From the NCBI RefSeq assembly GCF_030166555.2, contig NZ_CP126461.2: a stretch of 64,000 nucleotides of DNA. One strand, given 5' to 3'. This document shows positions 38,038-47,555 of the stretch, piece by piece (position 1 is the stretch's first letter; every line of letters begins with the position of its first letter). The position numbers and the translations under genes are program-made. The notes under the pieces are model-generated. The model was not told the origin of the DNA. It saw only the letters and a list, made by a program, of their open reading frames with translations, and did not search any database. The DNA comes from Acholeplasma laidlawii_A. Its GTDB lineage: Bacteria > Bacillota_I > Bacilli_A > Acholeplasmatales > Acholeplasmataceae.

Positions 38038-38180
38038 AATATCCCACATCCTTTACTATTATTATACTCCAACTGTAGATCTACCCAATATTCCTTACAA
38101 AAATATAGTATTTTTTTTAAAATAGCAACTTATATTCTAGGTGTAATACGTGTATAATATCAGTAGTTGAGGTGAATAAA

Positions 38181-38675
38181 ATGATTAGATTAGCACATAT
38201 TGATGATTTAAATGATATTATGAATATCATTAAAGAGGCTCAATTAAGAATGAAACAAGCATATATGACTCAGTGGCAAAATAACTACCCCAACCCTGAG
38301 GTTATTTTAAAAGATATTCTAGATAAATCACTTTATGTTTACGTGCAAGATGGACTTATAATAGGTACGATGAGCGTATTTTCATATGACCCAAACTATG
38401 ATACTATACAAGGTGATTGGCTAAATCATAATCCTTATATGGTTATTCATAGGATTGCTTTAGCATCTAGTACTTTAGGACAAAATAAAACAAAAGAAAT
38501 GATTGATTTTGTTTTTAATCACTTTAAGACTAAGGATATAAGAATAGATACACACCCTAAAAATACCCCTATGATAAAGAGTTTAGAACGTCAAGGTTTT
38601 GTTTACTGTGGTATCGTCTATGTAACAACGGATAAAGATGCTTTAAGATTAGCCTATCATAAACATATTATTTAA
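38181..38675 (+). CDS. GNAT-family N-acetyltransferase
   Basis: A 164-residue acetyltransferase. Motif MIRLAHIDDLNDIMNIIKEA and later IGTMSVF, IHRIALASS and the C-terminal LERQGFVYCGIV follow the GNAT pattern, though the Q/RxxGxG/A acetyl-CoA loop is weak (SSTLGQNKT). GAGGTG lies six bases before the ATG at 38181. The acceptor is unknown. It ends at a strong bidirectional hairpin. Confidence 0.83.
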   Translation: MIRLAHIDDLNDIMNIIKEAQLRMKQAYMTQWQNNYPNPEVILKDILDKSLYVYVQDGLIIGTMSVFSYDPNYDTIQGDWLNHNPYMVIHRIALASSTLGQNKTKEMIDFVFNHFKTKDIRIDTHPKNTPMIKSLERQGFVYCGIVYVTTDKDALRLAYHKHII

Positions 38676-38681
38676 AAGAAA

Positions 38682-38714
38682 AAAGTGCAATCCATTTTTG
38701 CTGGATTGCACTTT
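38682..38714. terminator. Strong bidirectional terminator
   Basis: Thirteen paired bases (38682-38694 with 38702-38714, AAGTGCAATCCA) around a seven-base loop, with A- and T-rich flanks. It serves the acetyltransferase gene and the opposing membrane gene. Confidence 0.85.
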
Positions 38715-38728
38715 ATTTATTAGTAAAA

Positions 38729-39226
38729 CTATATATGTTTAGCCCTTTGTCTTCTTACCATTCTATTAATATCTATGATGAACCAGACTATTAAAGTAAT
38801 ACTTGAAAGTGTAATGATACCTAATAATGCATTCGTGTTTTCTAAATAAATTGCACTAAATATGATCAATAAGAGTGGATAAGCATAATGGCTTATCTTT
38901 TTTAATACTTTAATAAACTTGATAAGTGGATGACCAGATCTATCTTTATTGATTACTTCTAATAGAGTCACTATCAGTTGGAATAAAATGTAAGATAAAG
39001 AAATTGTTACCAGGAACCTAGTACTATAAATAAGTGATGTGGCAACTAATGTAATTACTAGGCCTAAAAATATATAGGTTAACACAAATTTTAAACGTTT
39101 TCTAAATAAATTATCCGTATCAACTTTTTTGAAAAATAGTCCAATAATTTTTGCAATACCTGTGAATAATATTTCTCCAAATATTTCAAAAAATAGTTGG
39201 AGAATGATTTCAATTAATGCTTCCAT
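38729..39226 (-). CDS. Membrane protein, unknown function
   Basis: A 165-residue protein with an amphipathic N-terminal helix (MEALIEIILQLFFEIFGEIL) and four membrane helices, ending in a basic tail (NRMVRRQRAKH). AAGGG precedes the ATG at 39226. No motif or family is recognisable. It stands alone between the shared terminator and the dehydrogenase gene. Confidence 0.65.
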   Translation of the reverse strand: MEALIEIILQLFFEIFGEILFTGIAKIIGLFFKKVDTDNLFRKRLKFVLTYIFLGLVITLVATSLIYSTRFLVTISLSYILFQLIVTLLEVINKDRSGHPLIKFIKVLKKISHYAYPLLLIIFSAIYLENTNALLGIITLSSITLIVWFIIDINRMVRRQRAKHI

Positions 39227-39337
39227 ATACTTAACCCTTTTTATGTTTGACATCATTGTATCATAAAATTACTAAGCGTTTAAGGTATATAATAAACATT
39301 TATATAGCTTATTGAAATTCTTAGTATCCTTTTATTA

Positions 39338-40327
39338 TTAAATGAATCTTTTTCTAATTTCTTCAGCTGTTTTATTAATTAAATACGCTGGTGCAATATC
39401 TGCAACTGTCTTAGCCCCTGTTACACCTTCTTTATTTAGTCTATAAGCCGCTCTTGCATATGCTAGTAATACACGTGCTGTAAAATCAGGATTAGAGTCT
39501 AATTTAAGCTGGTATTCAATCATTTGGTGATGTTCATTATGTAACCCTGTTTGGCCGTATCTAATGACTAAACCACCATGTGGTAAGCCCTGATGATTTT
39601 TTTGAAGTTCTTCATGACTTATGAAATGCACTTCAGTTTCATAAGGTTCAAAATAATTGGGCATAGTCTGGATATCATGTTCTATTTTAGCTAAGTCTGC
39701 ATCTGTTTCTGCCACGACATAACAAATTCTTTTATGTTTATCCTTTACAGATAGTGTTGGCATCTCTCCATTTTTAACAGCATCAATTGCTGATTTTATT
39801 GGTACTGTATATTGAACAGCATGTTTTACACCTGGTACTCTTCTAATAGCATCTGAATGCCCTTGACTAACACCTTCACCCCAAAAGGTATAAGTTTCAC
39901 CGACAGGAAGTATTGCTTCAGTTAATATTCTGTTTATAGAAAACATACCAGGATCCCAACCACTTGCAACTACACTTACCTTTTGAGCCTTTTGAGACGC
40001 TTCATCCATATGATTAAAATACTCGTTGATAAGTGCATGATTATCATATCCATCTACAGTATTCATAAGACTTGCTATTAAAGGTCCTTGAACTGGTAAA
40101 TCAGACATGCTACCACCGCATAAAATAGCTACATCTATCCTATCTTTTAAGTTTTCGACTTCATCCAAATGATAAACTGATACACCTTTAGTCGTTGTCT
40201 CTAACGTTTTAGGATCACGTCTTGTAAATACACCAAACAGTTCCATATCATCACTTTGTAACAGACCAGTTTCTATGCTTTTACCAAGATTACCATATCC
40301 AATAATTGCAATTTTAATTTTACCCAT
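39338..40327 (-). CDS. ddh: meso-Diaminopimelate D-dehydrogenase
   Basis: A 329-residue NADPH-dependent enzyme that converts tetrahydrodipicolinate, ammonia and NADPH to meso-diaminopimelate. The Rossmann motif IIGYGNLGKSIE, the substrate region LCGGSMSDLPVQGP, SGWDPGMFSINR and GEGVSQGHSDAIRRVPGV are characteristic. Length is normal. In a wall-less cell the product would serve lysine synthesis, not peptidoglycan. No other lysine gene is adjacent, and the gene has its own spacing and GAGCGAGG-type ribosome site. Confidence 0.92.
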   Translation of the reverse strand: MGKIKIAIIGYGNLGKSIETGLLQSDDMELFGVFTRRDPKTLETTTKGVSVYHLDEVENLKDRIDVAILCGGSMSDLPVQGPLIASLMNTVDGYDNHALINEYFNHMDEASQKAQKVSVVASGWDPGMFSINRILTEAILPVGETYTFWGEGVSQGHSDAIRRVPGVKHAVQYTVPIKSAIDAVKNGEMPTLSVKDKHKRICYVVAETDADLAKIEHDIQTMPNYFEPYETEVHFISHEELQKNHQGLPHGGLVIRYGQTGLHNEHHQMIEYQLKLDSNPDFTARVLLAYARAAYRLNKEGVTGAKTVADIAPAYLINKTAEEIRKRFI

Positions 40328-40459
40328 TTTCTAACCTCGCTCATCACTTCGTATATAAATTACTTTTACATTATACTTCATAATTTAGTTTTTAGTTTCG
40401 TTATTGATTATATGAATTCCTTATAATAATACTTGTTTATTCAAAAGAAACAATTACTA

Positions 40460-41947
40460 CTAGTCATCTATTGTTTGATTAATTGTAGTGGTTTTACCAC
40501 TTAAATAACTACTAAATTTCATATTTTTAGTTTCATTATAGTTGAATAAACATTCAAAATAGTCCATACCCGAAATGGTAATGTTAACCGCATTATCATA
40601 AATTTCTTTGCGTATTTGATAGACTTCATTAAACATTTCATCTTTATAAAACTTAGTACTCATGGCTTCTAATATGACTTTTTTGTAGTTTTCTAGATAA
40701 ACTTCAGGTGCACCCTTAACTACAGTTTTAAGCACTAGTGGATTGATTTGATCATCTACACCACCCATCGTAGTCATTTTTGCATACGGACTGTATGAAG
40801 TCATACCATCTCCACTTGGGTTCCAATCTCTTGTAACACCAAAGGTTCTATCAAAATCATAAGGGATAAATATCGCTTGATCCGTATCTTTTAAAAAGTA
40901 AATGTAGTAGTTATTATAGTGATGTCTCAAATCATCAGGGTTACCTACCAAATACGAAATGGCTTCATAGACTAAATAATAGTTCATATTCACTAAACTA
41001 GAAAAATCTGTATCTTGATTCAGTGTTTGAATCAATGTTTTTAATAGTATATGTTCATTATTCTTCTTATTTGTTTTTAGATCATATACCGGAAAATACG
41101 ATTCATCTTCATTTTCAACACCTATTTTATTTATTGTATCCATCGTAAGACTTCCACCTTTTTCATAGTCCCATCCTACTTTATAGAGATCTCCACCTAA
41201 GTGTTTCGAACCTAATCTTTTTTCTAAAAAGAGTTCATCAATACATTCAAGTGCAAAATACACGCCTAAGTTTTCATAATCTTGGCGATATTTTAATTGC
41301 ATATTTACAGGTGTTATCTTAGGTGCTAACACACCAAAACTTGAATACATTTCATAAGTCCAGTACTCTCTTGAATATGTTTCATCAAAACTCTTATTCC
41401 ACTTTAAATCTAATTTTTCCATACCAGCAAAAGTTCTATCTTTTCTTTCATCACGAGCTTCTTTACTTGCCCAAACTTTAGGGTTAGCATAGTATGCTTC
41501 ATCATCAAAGGTTTGTTTAAAGGATAGTTTATAGTGAATTAAGTGATATAGACCTTGCTCTTGATTATGGAAATTAGTTCTTGAAGTATTACCCTTCATA
41601 CGAATACCTACTTCTTCAAAAACATGAGTTTTACCATTGATAATGAATGTTACATTACTCATTCTGTATATCGGTGATTTGCTACCCTTGGAAGCATAAG
41701 TTTCATAATCACTTTGAATGAGTGCAAGTTCACTTTCTGCAATATCTATTTTGATTTGCACATTTGAGTTTACATCAAAAAATTCATCATATAATCCAAA
41801 TATATTCTTTACATAATCCATTTTAGTATCAAGAGAGACTATGTCATCATCTTCTTCTTTATCTGGAACATCCTCTGTCTTTGGTGTACAACCAACTACG
41901 AATATGCACAAGATTATTGATAAAACGAATAGAAACGTTTTTTTCAT
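40460..41947 (-). CDS. CotH-like lipoprotein with a kinase-type fold
   Basis: A 495-residue lipoprotein: signal peptide, lipobox VVGC, a short acidic linker and a CotH domain. Family marks are RMKGNTS, KLDLKWNKSF, HYNNYYIYFLKD and IPYDFDRTFG, in which the acidic residues correspond to the catalytic and metal sites of CotH kinases. CotH phosphorylates spore-coat proteins in Bacillus, but this cell makes no spores, so a surface-protein or surface-sugar target is likely. GGAGGTT precedes the ATG at 41947; an earlier ATG lacks a site. Transcribed alone. Confidence 0.85.
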   Translation of the reverse strand: MKKTFLFVLSIILCIFVVGCTPKTEDVPDKEEDDDIVSLDTKMDYVKNIFGLYDEFFDVNSNVQIKIDIAESELALIQSDYETYASKGSKSPIYRMSNVTFIINGKTHVFEEVGIRMKGNTSRTNFHNQEQGLYHLIHYKLSFKQTFDDEAYYANPKVWASKEARDERKDRTFAGMEKLDLKWNKSFDETYSREYWTYEMYSSFGVLAPKITPVNMQLKYRQDYENLGVYFALECIDELFLEKRLGSKHLGGDLYKVGWDYEKGGSLTMDTINKIGVENEDESYFPVYDLKTNKKNNEHILLKTLIQTLNQDTDFSSLVNMNYYLVYEAISYLVGNPDDLRHHYNNYYIYFLKDTDQAIFIPYDFDRTFGVTRDWNPSGDGMTSYSPYAKMTTMGGVDDQINPLVLKTVVKGAPEVYLENYKKVILEAMSTKFYKDEMFNEVYQIRKEIYDNAVNITISGMDYFECLFNYNETKNMKFSSYLSGKTTTINQTIDD

Positions 41948-42104
41948 CTGAACCTCCAAAAGTAAATCAACTTTAGTTAAATTATACCACTTATGACATA
42001 TTTGATGAGTTCATGCATAAAAATTATAAACTTAGAAGTTTGATAATTTGCTTCGTGATATAATATAGATATACTAGAACTTTAAAGGAGCTCGTCAAAT
42101 AAGA

Positions 42105-42917
42105 GTGATTAATCAGCATTATACATTAAGTAATGGGGTCAAAATGCCAAAAATCGGATTAGGTACATGGCAGGTAAAAGATGGTGATGAGGCATATAAC
42201 TCCGTCAAAATTGCACTAAAAAACGGCTATCGTCACATAGACACAGCAGAAGGTTATCGTAATGAAGCATCTGTAGGAAAAGCTATTAAGGATTCAGGTA
42301 TTCCAAGGGATCAGATATTTGTAACATCCAAGCTAGAATCCCATATTAAAACTTATGAAGAAACACTAGAAGCATTTGACAAGACACTAAAAGCCCTTGA
42401 TTTTGAATATTTAGATTTATTCTTAATTCATGCACCTTGGCCATGGGATGAAGTTGGTAAAGAATGCCACGAAGGTAATGTTCTAGCTTATAAAGCCATG
42501 GAAAAACTATATAAAGATGGAAAAATTAGAGCAATCGGAATATCTAATTTTGAACCAGTTGACATAGAAAATATTATTACTCATTGTGAAATTGTGCCAC
42601 ACGTGAATCAAATTGCTTACTTTATCGGACTAGATCAATCAAAAACTATTGAAAGTTGTAATAAGCATAATATATTTGTTGAAGCCTACTCTCCTTTAGG
42701 TACAGGCCGTTTATTATCTAATGAAGTTATAGTTCAAATGGCAGAAAAATATCAAGTATCACCCGCACAAATCTGTATCCGTTATTGCTTACAAAAAGGT
42801 ACTGCACCATTACCAAAATCAACGCATGAAGAACGTATTATAATGAATACACAAGTTGATTTTGAAATTCATGAGAAAGATATGATTATATTAGATCACG
42901 TTAAAAAGAATTTTTGA
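42105..42917 (+). CDS. Aldo/keto reductase
   Basis: A 270-residue NADPH-dependent reductase of the AKR5-like group. The catalytic tetrad is present: Asp46 and Tyr51 (HIDTAEGY), Lys76 (VTSKL) and His109 (FLIHAPW). The cofactor end PLPKSTHEERI is also clear. The start is a GTG with the AAAGGAG site 14 bases upstream, which is long; no ATG is available nearby. Typical role: reduction of small aldehydes such as methylglyoxal, or of keto-sugars. Ends at the hairpin 42941-42968. Confidence 0.9.
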   Translation: MINQHYTLSNGVKMPKIGLGTWQVKDGDEAYNSVKIALKNGYRHIDTAEGYRNEASVGKAIKDSGIPRDQIFVTSKLESHIKTYEETLEAFDKTLKALDFEYLDLFLIHAPWPWDEVGKECHEGNVLAYKAMEKLYKDGKIRAIGISNFEPVDIENIITHCEIVPHVNQIAYFIGLDQSKTIESCNKHNIFVEAYSPLGTGRLLSNEVIVQMAEKYQVSPAQICIRYCLQKGTAPLPKSTHEERIIMNTQVDFEIHEKDMIILDHVKKNF

Positions 42918-42940
42918 CAGAACTACATATGAGGTAAATT

Positions 42941-42968
42941 AAAAGACTAAGTTAATTCTTAGTCTTTT
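42941..42968 (+). terminator. Terminator after the aldo/keto reductase
   Basis: AAAAGACTAAG (42941-42951) and CTTAGTCTTTT (42958-42968) form an 11-bp perfect stem with loop TTAATT, followed by T-rich sequence. Confidence 0.85.
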
Positions 42969-43114
42969 TTATCTTTTATCTAAAATGCTTTTATGTTCTA
43001 CTTTTTGTTTATGATAATATGAGTCCAAAGAACCAGTTACTATAATTAGTAATTTGTAAGAATCATAAAAATTTTTGATTTTTCATTAAGTCTATTTATA
43101 TGTTTTTGATTTAG

Positions 43115-44146
43115 TTACACTAAATATGTATAAATTAATTTCAAGGTATTTTCTATGCCTTTTAGATGGGTTCTTTCCATACCATGTGATGCACTTACAC
43201 CAATACCAATTAATGCACCCTTCATATCTACACCAGCTCTTCTTGCAGCACCAATATCACTACCATAATATGGGAATATATCTACTGTAAAATCAAGATG
43301 GTTGTCTTTAGCCATTTGGATTAGTTTTGATGTTAATTCATAGTCATATGGACCACCTGAATCTTTAGCACAGATCGATACTGCATATTCGCTACCTGCT
43401 AAATCAAGACCAATACAACCCATATCAAGTGTAACAAATTCAGAGATTCTATGATCAACGATGGATGCACCGTGGCCAACTTCTTCATAAACTACAAAAT
43501 ATATTTTTGTGTCATGTTTAAATTGAATGTTATGTTCTGAAGTATATTTTAGGAGCATGAGTAAGATAACTACTGAAGCTTTATCATCAATAAATCTTGA
43601 TTTTAAAAATCCTGTATCTGTAATCATAAATTTAGTATCATAACTTACAATATCTCCGTTTTGAATACCTAACTTAGTCACATCTTCTTTAGAAGACACT
43701 TCTACATCTAATCTAACTTCTAAGGATTCTATGTCCCTAGATTTAGTATTTGCATCTTTAAATACATGAACTGCAGGAGATGTAGATAATATGGTACCCG
43801 TATATTTTCTGCCATCACGTGTATAAACGGTACAGTATTCTCCATCAAGTGTAGGTGTGCTGGGTCCTCCTAATGTTGTGAGTGTTAAAGTTCCATTAGG
43901 TTTGATGGATCTAACCATTAAACCGAGTGTGTCACAATGAGCTGATGTTGCAACCATTTTTGATGAGTCTTTACCTTTGATAAATATCTCTAGTGCACCA
44001 CTATTTAATATGTTAGACTCATAACCATAACTATCAACATATCGTTTAACTAGTTCTATAACATGCTTTGTGAATCCTGTTGGGGAATCACAATGAAATA
44101 TATCCTGAGCTACTTGTTTAAAATACGCTATATCAAATGAAATCAT
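43115..44146 (-). CDS. M42-family metalloaminopeptidase
   Basis: A 343-residue co-catalytic zinc peptidase of the glutamyl aminopeptidase/tetrahedral (TET) family. Metal and catalytic residues: His in SAHCDTLG, Asp in SRFIDDKAS, Glu pair in YEEVGHG, Asp in TLDMGCIG, and the last His in SASHGMERTH. TET peptidases trim short peptides in the cytoplasm as dodecamers. The gene lies alone, facing the reductase gene and divergent from the MATE gene. Confidence 0.9.
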   Translation of the reverse strand: MISFDIAYFKQVAQDIFHCDSPTGFTKHVIELVKRYVDSYGYESNILNSGALEIFIKGKDSSKMVATSAHCDTLGLMVRSIKPNGTLTLTTLGGPSTPTLDGEYCTVYTRDGRKYTGTILSTSPAVHVFKDANTKSRDIESLEVRLDVEVSSKEDVTKLGIQNGDIVSYDTKFMITDTGFLKSRFIDDKASVVILLMLLKYTSEHNIQFKHDTKIYFVVYEEVGHGASIVDHRISEFVTLDMGCIGLDLAGSEYAVSICAKDSGGPYDYELTSKLIQMAKDNHLDFTVDIFPYYGSDIGAARRAGVDMKGALIGIGVSASHGMERTHLKGIENTLKLIYTYLV

Positions 44147-44356
44147 ATGTTTACCTCTTTTTAATTAATGTATCAATTATATCAAGAATTGCTTAATAAG
44201 CATAGATTAATTATACATAATTGATGTATTCATAATTTGCTACTTTTAGAAACATTTCAAGATATCATGTGATTTATTAAAAGTTATGTTGAATGGTTCC
44301 TATTATTGTATACTTTATGATTATTGTTTGCTACAATTGTCTTTGAGGTATTTTTT

Positions 44357-45766
44357 ATGAAGAGATTTAGTAAATATTTTGGCGATAAAGCTTTCTATAA
44401 AATGGCATTAGCCATCATAATTCCAGTAGTCATTCAACAATTAATTTTAAACCTAGCAGGGCTTATTGACACCTTTATGATTAATGGGTTTTCACAAACA
44501 GCATATACCGGTGTATCTACAGCAAACAGGTTTATGTTTATTATTAACTTCTTCTGGATTGGATTGGCAGCAGGTATTAGCGTGTTTGTTTCACAATATT
44601 TTGGTGCGAAGAATAAAAAGGGTATTATAGGTACCTTTCAATTAGGTATGATACTAGCTATTATTTTTGGATTTGTATCTACATTATTAATTAATATATT
44701 AGGTCCTGAAATGATAAAAATGTTCTTACCAACAACTGACCCTGAACAAGTTGAGTCTGTAATGTTTGGTATAGAATACATTAAGATTATAGGTTATGGG
44801 GCGATTGTATTTTTATCATCTTTTATGATTGCTACCTTCTTTAGATCTGTTGGTCGTCCTAAGGCACCACTTATTGCAGGTGTTATTGGCATTATCATAA
44901 ACATGAGTTTAAATATGGTTTTAATCTATGGTTTTTTAGGGGTTCCAGCTATGGGTGCAATGGGTGCAGCCTGGGCAACCGTCTTATCTAAAGTCGCAGA
45001 ATTAATCGTTTTAATAGTGATTGCATTTTTCTATAGTAATGAGAATTATGCTAGAGAAATATTTAAAAAGTATTTAATAACAAAACGCTTAGTTAAAATG
45101 TATATTTTAAAAGGTGGACCAATTATTATAAATGAAATATTATGGTCTATCGCTATGGTACTATTTGCTATGTATATCACAAGTGGTATATATGATTGGG
45201 TAACTGCTTATGGCTACTCACAAAATGCAACTGACATCTTCTTTGTTTATTACTCTGGCATGGCAACAGCAACCGGTGTGATACTTGGTCAAGTACTTGG
45301 TGAGGGTGATTTTGAAAAAGCTAAAGACTACCTTATTAAATTACGTGGTATTATGATGGTTACAAATATTGTAATCATGGTGTTAATTATTGTCTTATCA
45401 CCTGCAATACTCCTCATATTTACACCGGTCAACTCACTTTACTGGTTAGCATATCAACTGATTTTAATTAATGTGTTGTTTATAGCAATATACGGTTACA
45501 ACGCGATGAGTTATTATGCATTAAGAGCTGGAGGCGATTCACTTAGAACATTCTTACTTGATCAACTTCCAACATATTTGGTTGGCTTACCTATTGTGAT
45601 GTTATTAAGTTATTATAGAGTTGAGTTAGGAGTAAACATACTAGTTATATTCCTTGCAAGTAAAGCAACAGACATCGTAAAACTTATCTTTTCTAGACAT
45701 ATTATCAAAAAAGGAACTTGGTTAAATAACTTAACTCTAGATGAAGTCAAAATAAAAACAGCCTAG
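44357..45766 (+). CDS. MATE-family efflux transporter
   Basis: A 469-residue MATE transporter with twelve membrane helices in two similar halves. The N-terminal half has GLIDTFMINGFSQTAYTGV and the second half repeats the same topology. The family exports drugs or metabolites with Na+ or H+. GAGGT lies seven bases before the ATG at 44357, and upstream in-frame starts have no site. The terminator palindrome contains the stop codon. Confidence 0.92.
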   Translation: MKRFSKYFGDKAFYKMALAIIIPVVIQQLILNLAGLIDTFMINGFSQTAYTGVSTANRFMFIINFFWIGLAAGISVFVSQYFGAKNKKGIIGTFQLGMILAIIFGFVSTLLINILGPEMIKMFLPTTDPEQVESVMFGIEYIKIIGYGAIVFLSSFMIATFFRSVGRPKAPLIAGVIGIIINMSLNMVLIYGFLGVPAMGAMGAAWATVLSKVAELIVLIVIAFFYSNENYAREIFKKYLITKRLVKMYILKGGPIIINEILWSIAMVLFAMYITSGIYDWVTAYGYSQNATDIFFVYYSGMATATGVILGQVLGEGDFEKAKDYLIKLRGIMMVTNIVIMVLIIVLSPAILLIFTPVNSLYWLAYQLILINVLFIAIYGYNAMSYYALRAGGDSLRTFLLDQLPTYLVGLPIVMLLSYYRVELGVNILVIFLASKATDIVKLIFSRHIIKKGTWLNNLTLDEVKIKTA

Positions 45767-45777
45767 GCTGTTTTTTT
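45754..45777 (+). terminator. Terminator overlapping the MATE stop codon
   Basis: AAAACAGCCTAGGCTGTTTT is a full palindrome including the TAG stop at 45764-45766, followed by more T. The mirror A-run means it can act in both directions. Confidence 0.75.
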
Positions 45778-45810
45778 AATATTGTTGTAGTTAACTATTT
45801 GCTTTTTTGA

Positions 45811-46416
45811 TTATTTTAATACTCGAATCTCATCAGTCAAAACGTATGAACCATTAATAACATCCATATAAAGATAAAGATCAAACGTATATTTATGACT
45901 TATAACTTTGATGATAAGTTTGTTGTCGGTAAATTCACTTTCTATTTGATCGATTGAAAATGGATACATATCAGAATTTAAATCAGCAACTGTTTTAGCA
46001 AATACACCTGATTTCACATCATAAAGGTCATAATGATAGTCCATAATGCCATCAGTTCTAATTATAATCATATTTGTATTAGGTACTTCATAAATAGTGT
46101 TTGTAAAACCAAATGTAAACCCTAGAAGTAAAATTAGTGACAACCCAACACTAACAAAACCGATAAACACACCTATTAGAAATTTAAAGAGTATTTTGAT
46201 CTCAAAAAATAAAAGTGTTATACTCATTGCTATTAAATATAAGGCAATAATCGGGTAAACTAACCAATCCATAGAAAATGCATAAGAAAATAAGATCATA
46301 TATTCAATTTCTGCTAAAAAACCTAAAACAATCATTAACCAAAGTAGTATTATAACTGTTGTAGTTATCATGAAGATATATTTTTTATTTAATTTATTAT
46401 GTTCCATTAACTCCAT
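45811..46416 (-). CDS. Membrane protein with C-terminal extracytoplasmic domain
   Basis: A 201-residue protein with three membrane helices in the first 110 residues and a polar beta-rich C-terminal domain (about 115-201). No recognised motif. The start at 46416 has AAAGGGTGGG upstream; an ATG three codons in has GGAG and cannot be excluded. It is followed by the MATE terminator palindrome in the opposite direction. Function unknown. Confidence 0.6.
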   Translation of the reverse strand: MELMEHNKLNKKYIFMITTTVIILLWLMIVLGFLAEIEYMILFSYAFSMDWLVYPIIALYLIAMSITLLFFEIKILFKFLIGVFIGFVSVGLSLILLLGFTFGFTNTIYEVPNTNMIIIRTDGIMDYHYDLYDVKSGVFAKTVADLNSDMYPFSIDQIESEFTDNKLIIKVISHKYTFDLYLYMDVINGSYVLTDEIRVLK

Positions 46417-46558
46417 ACAAACCCACCCTTTAATGTATGTCAAATATCAAATTTATATAAATCCTATTATGTTAATTTGATTATAACATATTAACTACTA
46501 TATGTAAGCATAGGTTTTCTAGAATGAATAAGGAGTTCAATACAGAATTATTTACAAA

Positions 46559-47077
46559 CTAGTTCTTGGTCTTCCAAATTACTTCAGTCTCACCAAACTT
46601 TTTACTACAATATAGTTTTAATCGATATTCTTTTTTCCACAATTCTAGTTCATCAAAAAAGTCATCTAAAATACTATCTAAATCCCGAGAAATCTCCGGA
46701 TCCATTTCTTTTAAATTCATGTAAAAAGTATTAGCTAGTTTTCTACTGTCATGAAATATATATCCGAACAAGTATTCACCATCTAACAGTTCATGTATCT
46801 CTTTTATGATTAATTCAACATTCTGATTTTGATAATCCCACGAGCTAAAGTGATAGTGATTCAATTTACTATATTTCTCAAAATATGCAATAAATAAATC
46901 ATCAAACCATAAAGTGAACTCTATATAATCCGACTTATAGAAATACTTATACTCTGCTAATTCATTGCTTAAAACTTCTTTTTTTGTAATACTGTTACTA
47001 AATTCTTTTTCTATCTTGTCAGCTAAATCTAAATAGAATCCAATATTATCTTCTCTCTTTTTTACGCCAATTTTCAT
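46559..47077 (-). CDS. Acidic cytoplasmic protein, unknown function
   Basis: A 172-residue helical, acidic protein rich in Tyr and Phe, with no signal peptide and no recognised family. There is no Shine-Dalgarno sequence before the ATG. Instead, a perfect palindrome (47082-47098) occupies that position. Codon use resembles the neighbours. It may be leaderless or controlled through the hairpin. Confidence 0.6.
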   Translation of the reverse strand: MKIGVKKREDNIGFYLDLADKIEKEFSNSITKKEVLSNELAEYKYFYKSDYIEFTLWFDDLFIAYFEKYSKLNHYHFSSWDYQNQNVELIIKEIHELLDGEYLFGYIFHDSRKLANTFYMNLKEMDPEISRDLDSILDDFFDELELWKKEYRLKLYCSKKFGETEVIWKTKN

Positions 47078-47081
47078 TGTA

Positions 47082-47098
47082 ATTCTAGAAGCTAGAAT
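47082..47098. promoter_or_regulatory. Palindrome directly before the start at 47077
   Basis: ATTCTAG-AAG-CTAGAAT is a perfect 7-bp inverted repeat ending four bases upstream of the start codon, in the place of a ribosome site. It could be an operator or an RNA hairpin that gates translation. Confidence 0.45.
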
Positions 47099-47555
47099 AG
47101 TTTGTATAACTAAAGCGATGATTATTTTTAAACTTATTATTGCAGTAAATAGTTTTGTGAAAACGGTATTTAGTATAGAACAGTAGACATGAATAGTAAG
47201 AATCCTACTTTATTTAATATCATTTCTATTGATAAATACCATCATTAGTGAGGATAACAGTGAACATAAGATGTGAACATATAAATCAATACTAACCTCT
47301 TAAATTTAAGATTGATACTTCAGTCTATTAATGGATAAAATATCAAAAATTGACTAAACAATCGGCATATTTTAACTGTTTTTGCTAAATTTAAGCACAA
47401 AAAAAGGTCTGATTAATGAATCAGACCTATTCTAGTCAGATGTGTTAGGACGTTTATTATGTTACTAGTATACTTAAGATATTTGTTGATAGTTTTTAAT
47501 TAAAATCAATCAATATAAACTTATTCTGAACAACCCAAACTTAAGCATAAAACAA
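47099..47555. other. 457-base gap, only a terminator recognised
   Basis: AT-rich sequence without a coding frame, RNA gene or repeat that I recognise, apart from the hairpin at 47397-47428. Confidence 0.6.
47397..47428 (-). terminator. Terminator downstream of the YcxB-like gene
   Basis: AGGTCTGATT (47405-47414) and AATCAGACCT (47419-47428) form a perfect 10-bp stem with loop AATG, followed on the minus strand by seven T. It lies 128 bases past the YcxB-like stop. Confidence 0.8.
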
